From Rhizomys pruinosus (Eukaryota; Chordata; Mammalia; Rodentia; Spalacidae): a DNA stretch of 64,000 nucleotides. The stretch's first letter is position 1. Every line of letters starts with the position of its first letter. The stretch is taken from NCBI GenBank assembly GCA_009823505.1, contig VZQC01005680.1, forward strand, positions 7,826,439 to 7,890,438. The letters are read 5' to 3'. The position numbers were made by a program, and so were the translations under genes. The notes beneath the pieces are model-generated. The model was not told where the DNA came from and did no database searches. It saw only the letters and a program-made list of their open reading frames with translations. Of the stretch, positions 45,978-58,748 are shown piece by piece.

Positions 45978-46233
45978 AACATTTAAGTCAAGCCTATGTT
46001 CAAGTAGAGGGGAAAGAAATTTCTTCTTTGTGTGGGCATATGGATCAGGAAATAACACTGTGGCCATTTTGGGAAGATACAATCTTGCACCTACCACATC
46101 ATATACTTGACAAGATGTAAACAAAACTCACTAAGTATCTTAGAAAAAGTCTCTATAGGATCAAGAGACAGCTTTGGGAAGAGATAGATTTGCAAGGATA
46201 GAGCAATGACATTACAAAGCTATAAACCAAACC

Positions 46234-46239
46234 AAAAAT
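46234..46239. repeat. 6-bp target-site duplication, left
   Basis: aaaaat directly before the TG of the solo LTR. The identical hexamer is at 46632-46637. Confidence 0.85.
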
Positions 46240-46631
46240 TGATGGAGCCCACCCGGCCAGCCAGGTCAAGATGGCGCTGAAGGAAGGTAGAGGAGGAGGG
46301 CCCCGGGTTGTTTGCCAAAAACCTCTGGTTGGGGAGAGATAAGGACAAGCGGCATGATTTACCATTGTCAGCCGTGTACGCCAACCCACCTGAGAGAGTC
46401 AGAGGGGCTGCAGGAACATTGGTCATTTGCTTTCGCGCCTAAATGCCTTTCGTGGCTGTTTTGTATATAAGTCACTGCCCTGCTTTCAATAAAATGAGAT
46501 CCTGCTCGACTAGACTCCCCGATGCCTCTGAGTGTCTCCTGGAACTGAGGAGGCTGGGAAACGGGCGAGCTGAGCACTTACTTTCCCTCAGCCCAGTTGG
46601 TTCCAGGACAGGACCCGACTAAGACCCGACA
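46240..46631 (+). mobile_element. Solo LTR of an ERVK-type endogenous retrovirus
   Basis: This 392-bp unit starts TG, ends CA, and is bracketed by a perfect 6-bp duplication, the size made by class II (ERVK/IAP-like) integrases. A TATA-like tatataa lies at 46464-46470 and AATAAA at 46488-46493, which outlines U3-R-U5. It is GC-rich and has many CpGs compared with its surroundings, as expected of a young insertion. An aagatggcgct motif at 46268-46278 is YY1-like. No internal viral genes are present, so it formed by LTR-LTR recombination. Orientation is set by the TATA and polyadenylation signals. Confidence 0.88.
46464..46493 (+). promoter_or_regulatory. TATA box and polyadenylation signal of the LTR
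   Basis: tatataa at 46464-46470 and aataaa at 46488-46493, 17 bases apart. A short R region is typical of IAP/ERVK LTRs. Activity is not implied. Confidence 0.65.
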
Positions 46632-46637
46632 AAAAAT

Positions 46638-47694
46638 GAGGGAAGTACAGTTAAGGGCCAATAACATAGATTTCAGACATAACACTTATGCCATGTCTTT
46701 AAATATAGCCCATAGACCAATCTGGACAGTTTATTGGAACATGGCCACATTCATTCATTTATATATTATTTTCCATTGCTTTTGCACAACTTCAGAGATA
46801 ACTATAACAGCAATTATCTTCCAAAGCTAACAATATTTATTACATGATGCTTCAGGAAAAAAAGCTCACCATTCTCTAGTCTAAAGATGGAGAGAAATTT
46901 ACCAGAAAATGTAGAGAAAGCAAAGGGGGGGGAATCAAAAATTGAAAAATATGCAGACTCAATCCAAATTCTTATGACAACTCCAGGTTCTTTAACTATA
47001 TTAATCAAGAACAGGTCTAGTTTTTATTTATTCAAGAAAAATGTTTAGACATTTCATTTATATATCTATGTGGAGAAGGTTCAGACACTCAGGAATTCAG
47101 ACAGAAATGCTAATTACATCTGCCAGATATGTAGAGAAAAAAATGAACAACATTAACACGTCCTCTAGATAATTGCCACCTTGGATATGCATCTTCTTCT
47201 ATGAAGATGGTTTGCTAATTTGAGCAAGAAACAAGTCACATTTCTCTCTGCTTATTTATTCTCCTTGTCACTTAAATTTTTCTCAAAAAAGGTGGGGGGG
47301 GGAAATCACAAGTTTTGGTATTAAAATGAGCAGGATTAAATCCCAACTCAACTACACACTATGGTAAAATCTGGGACAATTTGCTAAGTTTCTCCATGCC
47401 TCAATTTTCTCCTCTCTAAATAAGAGGCATAAGGGCCTATTCTTTAGATATTGTGTAATTAAATTCTCATGCTGGCTGAAAACAAACATGAAATGACCAT
47501 AGCCTCAACTTCACTCATTCACTCCCTCTTTCTCATGGACTTGAGGCCCTTGATACTGCTAATCATCAACTCAATAGCATCTACAATGCTCTAGAAAGCA
47601 AGGCTCCAAGTCTACATATTATTAAGATTAAATTAGCCTCTGGAAATGTCTGTGAGCTATTAACTCCATCAGGTTAATTGAGAATGGAAGATGT
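46638..47694. other. Unique sequence
   Basis: G runs at 46925-46932 and 47293-47302. No repeat or exon recognised. Confidence 0.45.
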
Positions 47695-48025
47695 AGTAGC
47701 TACTTTTCTGTTGACATCATAAAACACTGGGATCAAGGTAATTTATAAAAGGAAGAGTTTATTTTAGCCTACAGTTCCAAAGGGGCAGGAGTCCATCATG
47801 GCGGGGAGACATGGTGGCAGAGGTGGCTGGAGTAGAAGAAAGCTTATAGCTCACATCTTCAAGAATGTATGGGAGGCAGAGCATCACTAGAGAGCTTGGG
47901 AAATCTTGAGAACTCTCTCAGTGCTCCCTGGCACCCCAGGACCATGCTTCTTCCAACAAGACCACAATGACCAAGGTTTCCCACACAACACCACCAAGTG
48001 GGGAGAAAAATGTCTAAGTAGTTGG
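47695..48025 (-). mobile_element. Diverged rodent DNA transposon (RChARR1/URR1-like)
   Basis: agctacttttctgttgacat start, ggaagagtttattttagcct, tccatcatggcggggagac. No transposase. Family is uncertain. Confidence 0.5.
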
Positions 48026-48060
48026 AACTAGCTGCATCTAGAACTTATGTCACCAGAATT

Positions 48061-48445
48061 TCCTAATTCTAGTTCTGTTGCTGTGATAAAATATTGACAA
48101 AAAAGCAATTTAGGGAAGAGGGTCTATTTTAGTTCACAATCCCAGGTTGTAGTGCATCATTGCCACAAGGAAGGCAGAAATTTAAAACAGCCAGTTACAT
48201 CACCTCCACAGTCAAGAACAGAGAGAAATTAATGTATGCTTACTACTCAGGTTACTGTCTACTCGGATACAATTCAGGACCCAAATCCCAGAGAATGTTA
48301 CTGTTCACAGTGGCTGGGCTTCCCACATCAATTACCATGGTGGAGACTATCTCCCACAGATATGTCCACAGCCCATTCTAATCTAGGCACTTCCTCATCA
48401 AGACTCTTTCCAGGTGATGCTAGGTTGTCTCAAGTTGAAAAATTA
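48061..48445 (-). mobile_element. URR1-like hAT DNA transposon
   Basis: ttctgttgctgtgataaaat start, gggtctattttagttcacaa, cacagtggctgggcttccca, and an end near tgtctcaagttgaaaa. It lies in tandem with the previous element. Confidence 0.65.
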
Positions 48446-49239
48446 GAACTAAGTATCTCACCAGCCCTGATGGACTTTCTCCTGGAACTAGAGTCAAAAT
48501 AGACTCTTTTCCCCTTAAGTTGATTTTTTTTCAGATATTTTGACTCAACAACAGAAAAAAAAAGTTAATATAATTCCAAACAAACTCTGGCAGGACAGGT
48601 GCATGATTCTTCGTGTTGAGAGGTTACTGAAGCCATCAGTTATCAACAGTGACTTTCTCCATTAGCATTTTACTACATGAGTCATCTCTCTGCAAAGCCT
48701 GGGCCTTTTCTAGCCTGTGACATCCACTTAGGTTCTTAATGCTGGAGACAAATCTATCCTATGAATATTGTAGACTAGCCCTTCCGTGGTCTCTCGTCAA
48801 TGGCTTCCCCCTGGCTGCACTGGCTGCCTCCTCCCCAGCATCTCCACACCAAGCACTCTTGCTCAAGTCCTCCTTGAAGAATCAATGCAAATACTGCTTC
48901 CTAAGAATAGACTTTGCTGACTTACAGTGTTCAACAAGATAGCAGTCCCTTTTATCACTGGTCAGAGAACACACACTTTCCTTCATTCAACTTGAATAAA
49001 AATGGACAATAACATATTTATGTATGCTATCAATGCTTATCCTTTGGAATCAACAGCTTCGGGTTGTTTCCAAATCTGACCCAAGGCCTCTTTTTGTATA
49101 GCACCAAACATAAGAATTGTATCATTTTAAGTGATTATAGAAGTCAACATAATATTCTTGATTTTCCTCTTGGTCCACAATCTCTAAAGGATTTACTATC
49201 TGTCCCTTCTGAAACAAAGTCTTATATTTTTAATTTTTG

Positions 49240-49271
<32 letters not shown>

Positions 49272-49921
49272 TAGCACATAGCAGTATATGTCATAATGTA
49301 AAAATAGACAAGTGGCAGATAGAGAGGAAATAAAATACTTTTAAAGTTTTAAAAACTCATTTTGAGCAGACTCTCTGTGCAGGGAATCATATGAAGGAAA
49401 GTCAGTCACACAAGACTCTTTGTCTCTGTTCTCCTGTGTTGTAAATTGCTGTCCCAGCTATGACCCCACATCCCTCCCTGCGTCTGACTCCTCTCCCTCT
49501 TCAGATACCATCCTCCTGATGGTATCTCTTCTTGTTCTCTGGCTTCTCAATTTTTCTACTAGCAGACAGTCAATGTGAAAGACATCTCTCACTTTAAAGC
49601 TATTTCTCTCTACCTTTGGAGGGTACTTCTAATAAACCAATGGATAATTAAGAACATACTCAGTCCAATTACCCTTACATCAATGGGCTAAGTTGAATCC
49701 CAAAGCCAGAACTCTAATCACCTGGGACAGTATACAAAGATGCAAAATGTCATGCTACAACCCAGACTACTGTATTAGGAACTTAAGAGATGGGAGGAGA
49801 CACGAGAGGACAGCAATCTGTGTGGCCACAGGTTAGACAACTGCTTTAGAGAAGTGACTATTCAATCCAATATTATAAACAGCTGTGACACTTCAGACCT
49901 CACAAAGGATTTGCTTCAAAG
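48446..49921. other. Unique sequence with (TA)n
   Basis: A (TA)n run lies at 49240-49272. Otherwise nothing was recognised. Confidence 0.4.
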
Positions 49922-50130
49922 TTATTATATTTATTTAGTGTGTATGTATGTAGCATGTACATGTGTCTATGTGTATGGCTGCATGTGTGTTGAATCATAT
50001 GTGGAGGTCAGAAGACAACTGGTGGGAGTCAGTTCTCTCCTTATACCATATGAAGCCTGAGGATTGAACTCAGGTCTTTGTGACTTGGAGGCAAGAATTT
50101 TTACGTGCTAAGCCATATCACCTGCTGAAC
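49922..50130 (-). mobile_element. B3/B2-type SINE, diverged
   Basis: tgtggaggtcagaagacaac, gaggattgaactcaggtctt, and a head ending at taagccatatcacctgctg. Confidence 0.72.
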
Positions 50131-52077
50131 CTATTTTTGTTTGTTTTCTTATATGTATGAATGAATGCATATAACCCACCATCTTCTATCCATCATCCCT
50201 TGGTCACTCTCTTGGGAGACCAGAAATGAGAATTAATCTTATATCACAATTCACATTACCAACTGATGCTTTACTGAAATAGTCAATGATTCAACAGATT
50301 CCCAACAGAATAACTGGCTATATTACTAAATGAAATAGAAGAAATGACCAGAATACCACATAATGTAAAAAGTGAAAGAAAAGAAAACATGTTTCAGACA
50401 AAAAAGCAACAGCCAAAAGACTGAAATAAACCTTGAATTTTGTTTAATCCTCCACACTTTGCAACCAAAATTCACTTGATTCAAATTTATCTGAAACTTT
50501 ATGTATTCACAACTCACCAGGAAAGAGACAAGAAACCATATTCAGCTTATGGAGTTGGTCACTTCAAGGACTTGAGAGAAAAAGAGTGTCACAGTGCTAA
50601 TACAGATCTGTCATTTTCAGGAATACATTTGTCTCAGGTGTTTTTCTCAAGTTCCTAAAATATTGGTTTTATCAGCATATTCTTCACCAAGATAGAAATT
50701 TTGCTTCTTAAAATGGAACATCTCTTAGGAGATGAGGTGGTATACTTGCCAGGAAAATCATCATTTTAATAACTGATCATAAGTGGCATGATATAAAGAA
50801 TATACATCTGGCAATATACAAAGTGTTTGAACTTGAAAAGCACCCTTTTTTTTTTTCCAAGAAGAAATCAAATAAAATAGTATACTTGAGTTGGTCCAGG
50901 ACATGCGTGGAGGCACAAAGGGGAAATGATAAGAATCCTACCCTGTAAACAGTGAGTTAGCTTTAGCTTATTCTAAGCATTTTAATTAGAGTTTTCTCTG
51001 CCAAGTAACACATTCACATAGCTGTCTGAGGAATCATTACCCTTCATACTCATATTCCTATTTAGAAAAGGACTAATAAAACCCACAGAGCAATTGGTAC
51101 ATGGCTTATCTGATGACCCAAAGGAGAATAAATTTGTCCAAGCCTCCTAATGCTGTTCCACTACAGCACTTTGCCATCTGACAAGAAAGGCAAGTTGCCA
51201 AGGCCAGCTTCAATGGACACATACAGGTTCCTTCTCCCCTTTTCCTTCCCACTCTGCACCAGCTGCCTCCACAGTGACCTGCGCACACATGTGCATAGCC
51301 AGCACTAGGCCTTGTTCATAGTGTTTCTACCTCATAAAGTGTCATTTCTTACTCCTTCCCAGAGCTGAGTTTGTCAGCTGTCCCTCCCGGATCACAGTTT
51401 CTTAACTACTTTAGCCCCAACTATCTGTGAAGTCATTACTATTTTTATCTGCACTCTATCTCAGACAATAACTTTGTACAGCTGTAATTAAAATTAATTC
51501 ATATACAAGTATATTTAAAAGACATATAAAATGTATATTCAAGTGTTCAATGTCACAAATAGACAAATATTCATCTCTTCAAATCTGTAGAAATTGCCCC
51601 CAACTTTTTTTCAGTTTCTTTGCAGACCAGTATGATAGTTTGCCCACTGGTACTGGCTTAAACATATTTTGAGGTACTCTTTCTAGATAATTCTGGTCTA
51701 TTCCTCCCTATTGACTACCAACCTTCTGGTACCTTCCCACATGGAACTTAACACATAAGATATCTTATGACCCTAACCATAATGAAACTTTCCTAAAAGC
51801 AAATACAAAGTTATTAAACAGTTAATCAAAATGCTGGTCAGACCCTCTTACACCAGAATTCAAAATGCAACCAATATTTCCCTCTTCTCTGAGTTGAACA
51901 GTTTTAGAAATGTATAGAATCCAGGGCAGCAGGAATAGAATGACTGATTCTTTGATTCAGCAAATGAGGTTTTTCTAATGCTACCCAAAGCAAAGTTCTA
52001 AGAATACAGGTCCCACAAACAGAAAAGTTTATGAAAGCTTGGTGATTCCTATGACAACAGACATCTAAGCAACTTGG
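50131..52077. other. Unique sequence
   Basis: This is one of the longest repeat-free stretches (1.9 kb). No open exon-like frame with splice signals was recognised. Confidence 0.45.
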
Positions 52078-52078
52078 G

Positions 52079-52300
52079 GCCTGGAGAGATGGCTCAGCAG
52101 TTAAGGCACTGGTTGCTCTTGCAGAGGACCCAGGTTTTGCTCCCAGCACCCACATGGCAGCTAACAATCATTCTTAATTGCAGTTCCAGGGGATGCAGTG
52201 TCCTCTTCTGACCTTCATGTGCACTGCATGGCATACCTGCCCTTAACATGCATGTAGCCACTCGTACACATAAAATAAAACAATAAGATATTTAAAAAGA
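52079..52300 (+). mobile_element. B2/B3 SINE
   Basis: gcctggagagatggctcagc head, cacccacatggcagctaaca, tcctcttctgaccttcatgt, AAATAAAA tail. Confidence 0.92.
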
Positions 52301-52734
52301 GATAGAAGCATCTTAAAGGCTTTGAGGTGGTATAGGATACGGAATTTTATTGAACTCACACGGGCCCAGTTTTTGAAAAGATATCTGAAAATAAATTTAT
52401 ATAATTGGTAAGATAGCCTATATTTTAAGTGCAGTACAAATGGAATCAGATATGTGTCCTTACAGAAATACCAGCTTTCTGAATAACCACTACCCACAGT
52501 GTATTCAATGCTAGGAATGTGCACAAGTGAAACGTTCTCTAAGTTCAAGGAGGTAGTAGAACTGCCCTGGGATTTCCCAGACAACATCACTATATGTATA
52601 TACTGGGAGACATACTTGTTCATGGTTATCCAAGATGAAGGAAAGCCAAAATAGGAAGCAAAAGACAAAGTTTCTAAAAAAGGTAGAATCTATGTTTAAA
52701 ATTTCCAACCAGGAATATGTGATAGACACTACAA
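52301..52734. other. Unique sequence
   Basis: No feature recognised. Confidence 0.4.
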
Positions 52735-53090
52735 GTTGTCAAACTGATAGCTCCTTGAATCACCAAGGAGACAACCCTGGGACATGTTCATGAGGGAATT
52801 TCTAGACTGGGTTAAGGAGGTAGGAAGACTCACCGATCCAAAGGCTAGGGTCCCATCGAGAATAAAAAGGAGAAAGTGAGCCCAGCACTGGCATCATCTC
52901 TCACTATTCGGGGACAGTGGATGCAATGTGACAAGCTGCCTGTCACCCTCCTGCCTCCGTGACATCCCCCACCATGTTATGTCCCTTGAAAGAACCATAA
53001 ACCAAATTAAAGCCTTCTTCCTTTAAGCTCCTTCTTTTCAGCTATTTGATGATAGCAATATAGGAAGAAAATTAAATAACACAGGCTGCT
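52735..53090 (+). mobile_element. RChARR1-like nonautonomous hAT DNA transposon
   Basis: The blocks accaaggagacaaccctggg, gttaaggaggtaggaagact, gtggatgcaatgtgacaagc and a caccatgttatgtccc-like block occur in the order of this rodent family. No transposase. Confidence 0.7.
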
Positions 53091-53974
53091 TTCTCAGTAA
53101 CAACCTTTGTTGTTTTACTTTTCAGTAACAACCTACAGCTAAGGAGGGTAAAGAGATGATCTCATTGGAAACCAGCTATGTACCTTAGTAGAGTTGTCTC
53201 CTAAAACAACTCTATTCTTTCCATTTCCACATTCCAAAATCAGTATTAGGCAATAAAGTCCTTCAAAGTCCCTTTGGTTTGGTTTATTTATATTTTTAAT
53301 TACCTTGTTGGTATTTTGCTAGCATTTTTTAAAATATGGATGCTAGTTAATTTTTGAGATTAAAGTTATAAATTGGAAAGGTAACTGTAATAACATAACA
53401 CATCAACCAAATAAAATACACAACACAATTTAATAATATTAATAGCGCACTAAAAATAGCAGCTATTGTACACGTATGTCAAATGATGACAAAGATAATA
53501 AGGCTAAAATGTATTATAGCATGATAACATACCCAGAAGAACAGTAAATGAGGCATATTTAAATAAACTGCCTTCAGAATAAGGACCTGTTGTGACAATT
53601 TACAATATCAGGACATGAGAGGAGCTAAATGTTCTACAGGTTTGTATATTGAACCAAAAATTTCATCTATAAGAATCATCCATGTAAAATAGATTAAGAA
53701 TGTCATTCACAATTACTATTGTTCATTAAGATAACTTACCGAACAATAAAACTACAGAGGGAGGTCACTATTAAGGGGGAAAAAATGTGGATTGCAAGGA
53801 CCCAGAAATATTTTAAGTATAAATTTATTTTATACTTAAGATTTCAGATAATTTGTATCTATTTATAAATCTTTCAACATTTCCAAAATTTGAAAAATTA
53901 TGGGGAAACAGTGAAGCAGTTTAATTTTAAAATACAATGTATTTTTAAAGCTGCACAAAGTTTCTATGTCCTTA
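53091..53974. other. Unique A/T-rich sequence
   Basis: No feature recognised. Confidence 0.4.
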
Positions 53975-54710
53975 TGCTTTTTATTGAAATTTTGTATATT
54001 TATAGGAAACATCTTAATCATGTTTATTCCCTCTTCCTCATCAGCACCCTCCCAGAGGCTCCTCCCCACTGGATTTCATGAATGAATTCTACCATTTATG
54101 TTAAGGCCTATCAAGTCAGGTTAGTGTTCCCTGACAACCCCCAGGAAAAGTTCATCCACTAAGGTGTAAAGAGCCTATTTCTAGTCCTCCCCTTAAAGAT
54201 CAACCCCTCTTTATCCAGTAGTAATCAGCAGCCCAATAGTTTTTCAGCTAATATTGGGGCTGCTGCCCATTTCCAAACTTCTACTCTGGGTTTTTATCTG
54301 CTTGAGTTTACACTGGTGTTGTGCATGCTGACACCATTGCTGTAAGTTCATATGAGCAAGTTCCCGAAGCTTGTAAGACTCTATTTCCATATGTCCGTGC
54401 ACCTTTCACCTGACTCTTACAGTCTTTCTGCCCCCTCTTCATCGTTGCCCTCTGTTGGACGAGGGAGCCGCACTGATGAGAATTGATAGATGCATTACTA
54501 CTTTCTCTACCCCTGTTCCACTGTGTACCATGAGACTTAGGTGTGGAGGTTCTTTTGTAGATGTGTCACTTAGGCCTGTGCATTTCAGACACATTCTCTG
54601 TGTGTGAAGAGTTGTGGAACTCTGTCATCGTGTCAGTCTATTGGAAAAAGAAGCTTTTTTGGTGAGTGGGACTGGCATGTTTGTCTGTAAATATAAAGAC
54701 GCTTATTTAG
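53975..54710 (-). mobile_element. Lx-like L1 3' UTR, antisense
   Basis: ctttctgccccctcttcatc, tgtagatgtgtcacttaggc and ttggaaaaagaagctttttt follow the reverse Lx L1 3' UTR. The first 100 bp are less sure. Confidence 0.65.
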
Positions 54711-54734
54711 TTCATATTAAAAAATACATTTGTC

Positions 54735-54971
54735 GGGCTGGAGAGATGTCCTAGCAGTTAAGAGCGTCGACCGCTCTTACAGAGGACCAGGGTTCGATCC
54801 CCAGCGCCCACATGGCGGCCAAGAACCGTCTGAAACTCCAATTCCAGGAGAACTCCAGTTCCAGGGGAGTCCAACACCCTCTTCTGACCTCCGCGGCATT
54901 GCACGACACGGGTGCACAAGCCTGTATGCAGACAGTACATTCATACACATACATAAATAAATTAAAAAAAA
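54735..54971 (+). mobile_element. B2 SINE (long type), young
   Basis: Near-consensus body with the 17-bp internal duplication. Only a short flanking repeat (ttgtc) is visible. Confidence 0.95.
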
Positions 54972-55304
54972 ATTGTCTAGGGATGTGGCATCGTCAGAGT
55001 TTTCGCTAAGATCTATGACCTTTCTAGCCATGTGTCTTTTTCATTTTATTCTTGATTTGCTTGTGTAACACTTTCTGAGAATCCACCATACCCTGTCTTA
55101 GGTCCTTGTGTTGGATAGCGTTAGTGTCAGCTTGACACACCTGGGTTGAGGGGACCTCGATTGGGGAATTGCCTCCATTGGAATGGCCTGTGGCCATGTC
55201 TGTAGGGTATTTTCTTGGTTGCTGGGTGATATGGGAGGGTCCAGTCCACTGCTGGGAGTGTCGCCCCCGGGCAGGAGGCCCTGTTTTGTATAAGAAAGCA
55301 GACT

Positions 55305-55526
55305 GAGGGGCTGGAGAGATGGCCTAGTGGTTGGGAGCACTGTCTGCTCTTGCAGAGGACCTGGGTTCAGTCACCAGCACCCACATGGCAGCTGAGAACC
55401 ATCTGTGACTCCGGTTCCAGGGAATTCCGACGCCCTCTTCTGACCTCCACGGCATTGCACAACACAGGTGCACAAACCTACATGCAGACAGTACATTCAT
55501 ACACATAAAAAATAAATTAAAAAAAA
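55305..55526 (+). mobile_element. B2 SINE (short type) inside URR1
   Basis: Perfect 13-bp target-site duplication aagaaagcagact at 55292-55304 and 55527-55539. Confidence 0.96.
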
Positions 55527-55551
55527 AAGAAAGCAGACTTTCTGAGCCAGG

Positions 55552-55691
55552 GGAGCAACCCAGTGAGGAGCACTCCTCAATAGCCTGTGCTTCAGCTCCT
55601 GCCTCCAGGTTCCTGACCTGAGGAGCAACCCAGTAAGCAGCACTCCTCAATAGCCTATGCTTCAGCTCCTGCCACCAAGTTCCTGACCTGA
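55552..55691. repeat. 70-bp tandem duplication within URR1
   Basis: Units 55552-55621 and 55622-55691 differ at 5 of 70 positions by direct reading. Confidence 0.92.
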
Positions 55692-56059
55692 GTTCCTATG
55701 TTGGGCTTCCTCAGGGATGAACTGTGACATGAGCCAAATAAACCCTTTCCTCCCAAACTTGATTTTGGTCAGAGTGTTTTGTCACAGCAATTGAAGAAAA
55801 CTAGAATGGTCCTATAAATAAAAATCTATTGCCAGTCTTCTCATGTTACTTTCCACCTAAGTAAAATTATACATATTGACAATTAATATTGGTAAATAAA
55901 TCCTGTGATATTGTCATTGCCCATAATTGTCTTCTGCCAAAATCTCTGCTAAGCACACACTGTGCAGATTCAGCAAGTAAACACTTACTTACAAAGTATC
56001 AACATGGTGCCTAACATTGTATTAGACCTTGGATAGAGTAATGATCACAACCAAACCAG

Positions 56060-56745
56060 CCTTCCTTTAAGAAATCACTCATCGTGGGCCCTAATGTTTG
56101 GATATCTCTCTCCCAAAGTTTCCAAGGTTGAAAGATTGTCTCCAAACCTATGATTTTATTGCAACGAGGTGGAATCTTTACATGGTGGGGCATAATAGAA
56201 GGAAGTTGGGGAGCTAGCGAGATGAAAGGAAGTTCAGGTGTTGGAGCGATGTCTCAGTGGGTAAGAGCACTGGATGCTCTCACAGAGGACCTTGGTTTGG
56301 TTCCCAGCACCCACATAGCAGCTAATAACCAACAGCCTGTAACTCCAGTTCCAGAGGATCCTACACCTTGCCTCTGCAGATACTGCATGCACATGGTGCA
56401 CTCACATACATGCAAGGAAAATACTCCTTCATGCAAAATACAAATAAGTAGATAAATAATTTGTTAAAGGAAGTTAGATCATTTGGGAATGTGTTCTTAG
56501 GCTATTGAAACAGGATGCTGACCCCTTCTTTTCTTCTTTTCTGTTTAAATTGACATGAAGTAAGAAGTTTCTGTGGACCCTCACCCTGATATAGGAATGC
56601 CTTGTCTTAGCCTTAAAACAATGGAGTGAAGTGATGATGTGCTAAAACCTGTGAAATCCTCAGTGAAAGTAAACCTTTCCTCCCTCTAACTTTACCATCT
56701 AAGGCATTTTGTCACAGTGATAAAAAGTTCAGTAACACAACTGGA
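56060..56745 (+). mobile_element. Medium-reiterated element (MaLR LTR or hAT, unresolved), split by B2/B3
   Basis: The parts gtttggatatctctctccca and gatgaaaggaagtt, then after the SINE aaggaagttagatcatttgg and catctaaggcattttgtcac, agree with a common Glires interspersed repeat. I am not certain of its class. Confidence 0.55.
56236..56460 (+). mobile_element. B2/B3 SINE
   Basis: gttggagcgatgtctcagtg head, ggttcccagcacccacatag. The flanks aaaggaagtt on both sides form a target-site duplication. Confidence 0.9.
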
Positions 56746-56756
56746 TACCGAAGAGA

Positions 56757-57080
56757 TGTGTGTATGTTATGTGCTATTCATATGTTTGTGTGGACGTATG
56801 CATAGCTGCATACATAGGTATGAGGGTCAGATATTGCATCAGCATCTTCCTGCAGTACTCTCTACTTTTTGAGACAGGGTCTCTCACTCTACCTAGAGCT
56901 TTGGGAGGCTGGATGGACAATGTGCTACAGTGAGCTGCCTCTCTCTGTCCCTTCCAGTGCTAGTATTAGAGATGTGTTCCACCATACTTGGACTTTGTGG
57001 GTGTGGGAATGTGAACTTGGGTCCTCACACTTGTGTGGCAAAACCTTTACCCACTGAGCCATCTCCCCATCTCCCCCTCC
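56757..57080 (-). mobile_element. B4/RSINE1 SINE
   Basis: Antisense: tgcgt-rich tail, tttttgagacagggtctctc, gaacttgggtcctcacactt, ctgagccatctccccatctc. Confidence 0.85.
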
Positions 57081-58172
57081 ACAAATCATTCTATCTTCTA
57101 AGCTGGAGACCAGTGACTGTGTGTCTACTAGCTGCACTATCAACATCATAAACAGATGGTATGTTGGAGATGTGCACACTCATCTACACTCTCAGGCCTG
57201 GGGTGAGGCCAAACATTCTTAGCTAGAAAACTCTCCAAGGAATTGTAATGCATGCTGAAGTTTAGGAACAGCTACACTAGATGCTTAGCCTTCAACACCC
57301 CAAAACATTAGTCCCGATAGCTTGAAAATGACTTTGGTCAACCTTCAACATCATGTTTCCAGTTGGGCCTCTCGACACCTCAGTGTGCTACATTCATTTG
57401 GAGATGAAGAAGATCAAGGTAAAAACCCAGACAAGAAAGTTTCACTGCTAATAAGACATTAGCTCTTGCCCTGTTTCTCAGTTAATCTGAAGGAGCCTAG
57501 CACTTGAGACGATCAGCCATACTTGCTTCTGAGAGAAGGAAAAATGGAATGAGCCCTAATCAGATCTAAACCTCCTCCCAATAAGCTTTGCATGAGTAGG
57601 TGAATATGTAGTATTCTGGTTTCATGTCCTGTACTCTCATCACTTTGTCCACAAGCGTGACCATTCCAGAATATGGTTGCAATTTAAAAGTCCCAGGCTG
57701 CCACTATCCATGCTCTAAAGTGGTTATTAAAATGCACAATACATCAAACCCATTTCAGGAGTGTGCTAAGATGCAGATCCTCTGGCCTGATCTCCACCAC
57801 TAACTTTGATGCTGGGGGAGGGAGACCTCAAGGATTTGCATGCTTATGCTTCCCTGGTGATTCTAGTGCTTCCATTCCAAATACCACAATGAATAGACTT
57901 ATCTGGTTAAACTGCAGGCTCTGTACTCCTGGGTCCACATTCCAACTCTTCTTACTACATCTGTGGCCTTGGGCAAGTTACTTATTTCTCTGCACCTCTG
58001 ATTGCTTCTTTATGATCTTGGAATAAAGTATCATCAACATGATAGAGAATCAATTATAAAGCCATATAAAGCACCTCATCACAGTCCTCTGCACGCAGAA
58101 ATCACTCATTAGATATTAGACAGGCACTATGGTTTCCCTGATGGCAGTGATGGTTAATAACACTATTAAAGC
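57081..58172. other. Unique sequence
   Basis: No repeat or exon recognised. Confidence 0.45.
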
Positions 58173-58174
58173 TA

Positions 58175-58345
58175 CACAGGGCATGGAGAGATGGCTCAGC
58201 AGATGAAGATGCTTGCCACCAGAACTGACCAATTCAACTTGATGCCCAGAACCCACACAGTGGAAGAAGACAATCAACTCCACCTCCATTCAGCAAGTTG
58301 TCTTCCACACATATGCCATGGATACACATAGCATGGATAGCACAT
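58175..58345 (+). mobile_element. B3/B2-superfamily SINE with CA-repeat tail
   Basis: catggagagatggctcagca, gatgcccagaacccacaca, agcaagttgtcttccacaca, then a long CA run. Confidence 0.8.
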
Positions 58346-58390
<45 letters not shown>

Positions 58391-58415
58391 CACATGCACA
58401 CAGAGAGAGAGAGAG
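58346..58415. repeat. (CA)n then (GA)n microsatellite
   Basis: CA repeats with rare G/T changes, ending in a GA run. Confidence 0.96.
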
Positions 58416-58735
58416 ATTAAAAAAGGGAAAAAATATACCAATTGGAAAAGAAAGAAGACAAACGTGACCTCTTTCTTTTGCTAACACCTTCCTGGTGTAT
58501 CTGAATCTTCATCTGAGTTGCCCATTTATAACAAATTTCTTACAAAATAAAAAATTGAATTTAAAACAGTGGCACCCCTCGCCATTGTGCAGGTAGGGGA
58601 GATAATATCATGGATTACTGGGGAACTTGAGACAAAAGGACACAAATAGTATAAGTCTTATCTCACTGCCAGGCTAGAGTCGGGGGTAAGTTAAGAAGAG
58701 CAAAGATATTTTCTTTCATAAGGGATGGTTTAAAA
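58416..58735. other. Unique sequence
   Basis: No feature recognised. Confidence 0.4.
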
Positions 58736-58748
58736 AGAGACATAAAAG

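Larger units (their letters stand above)
55125..55805 (+). mobile_element. URR1-like hAT DNA transposon, interrupted by B2
   Basis: Start agtgtcagcttgacacacct, ggaatggcctgtggccatgt, ataagaaagcaga. After the B2 it continues with cagctcctgcctccaggttc, gccaaataaaccctttcctc and gtcacagcaattgaaga. It holds a 70-bp tandem duplication at 55552-55691. No transposase. Confidence 0.8.

Noticed and set aside
47795..47820. YY1-type element at catggcgggg
   Set aside because: It lies inside a diverged DNA transposon with no promoter context.
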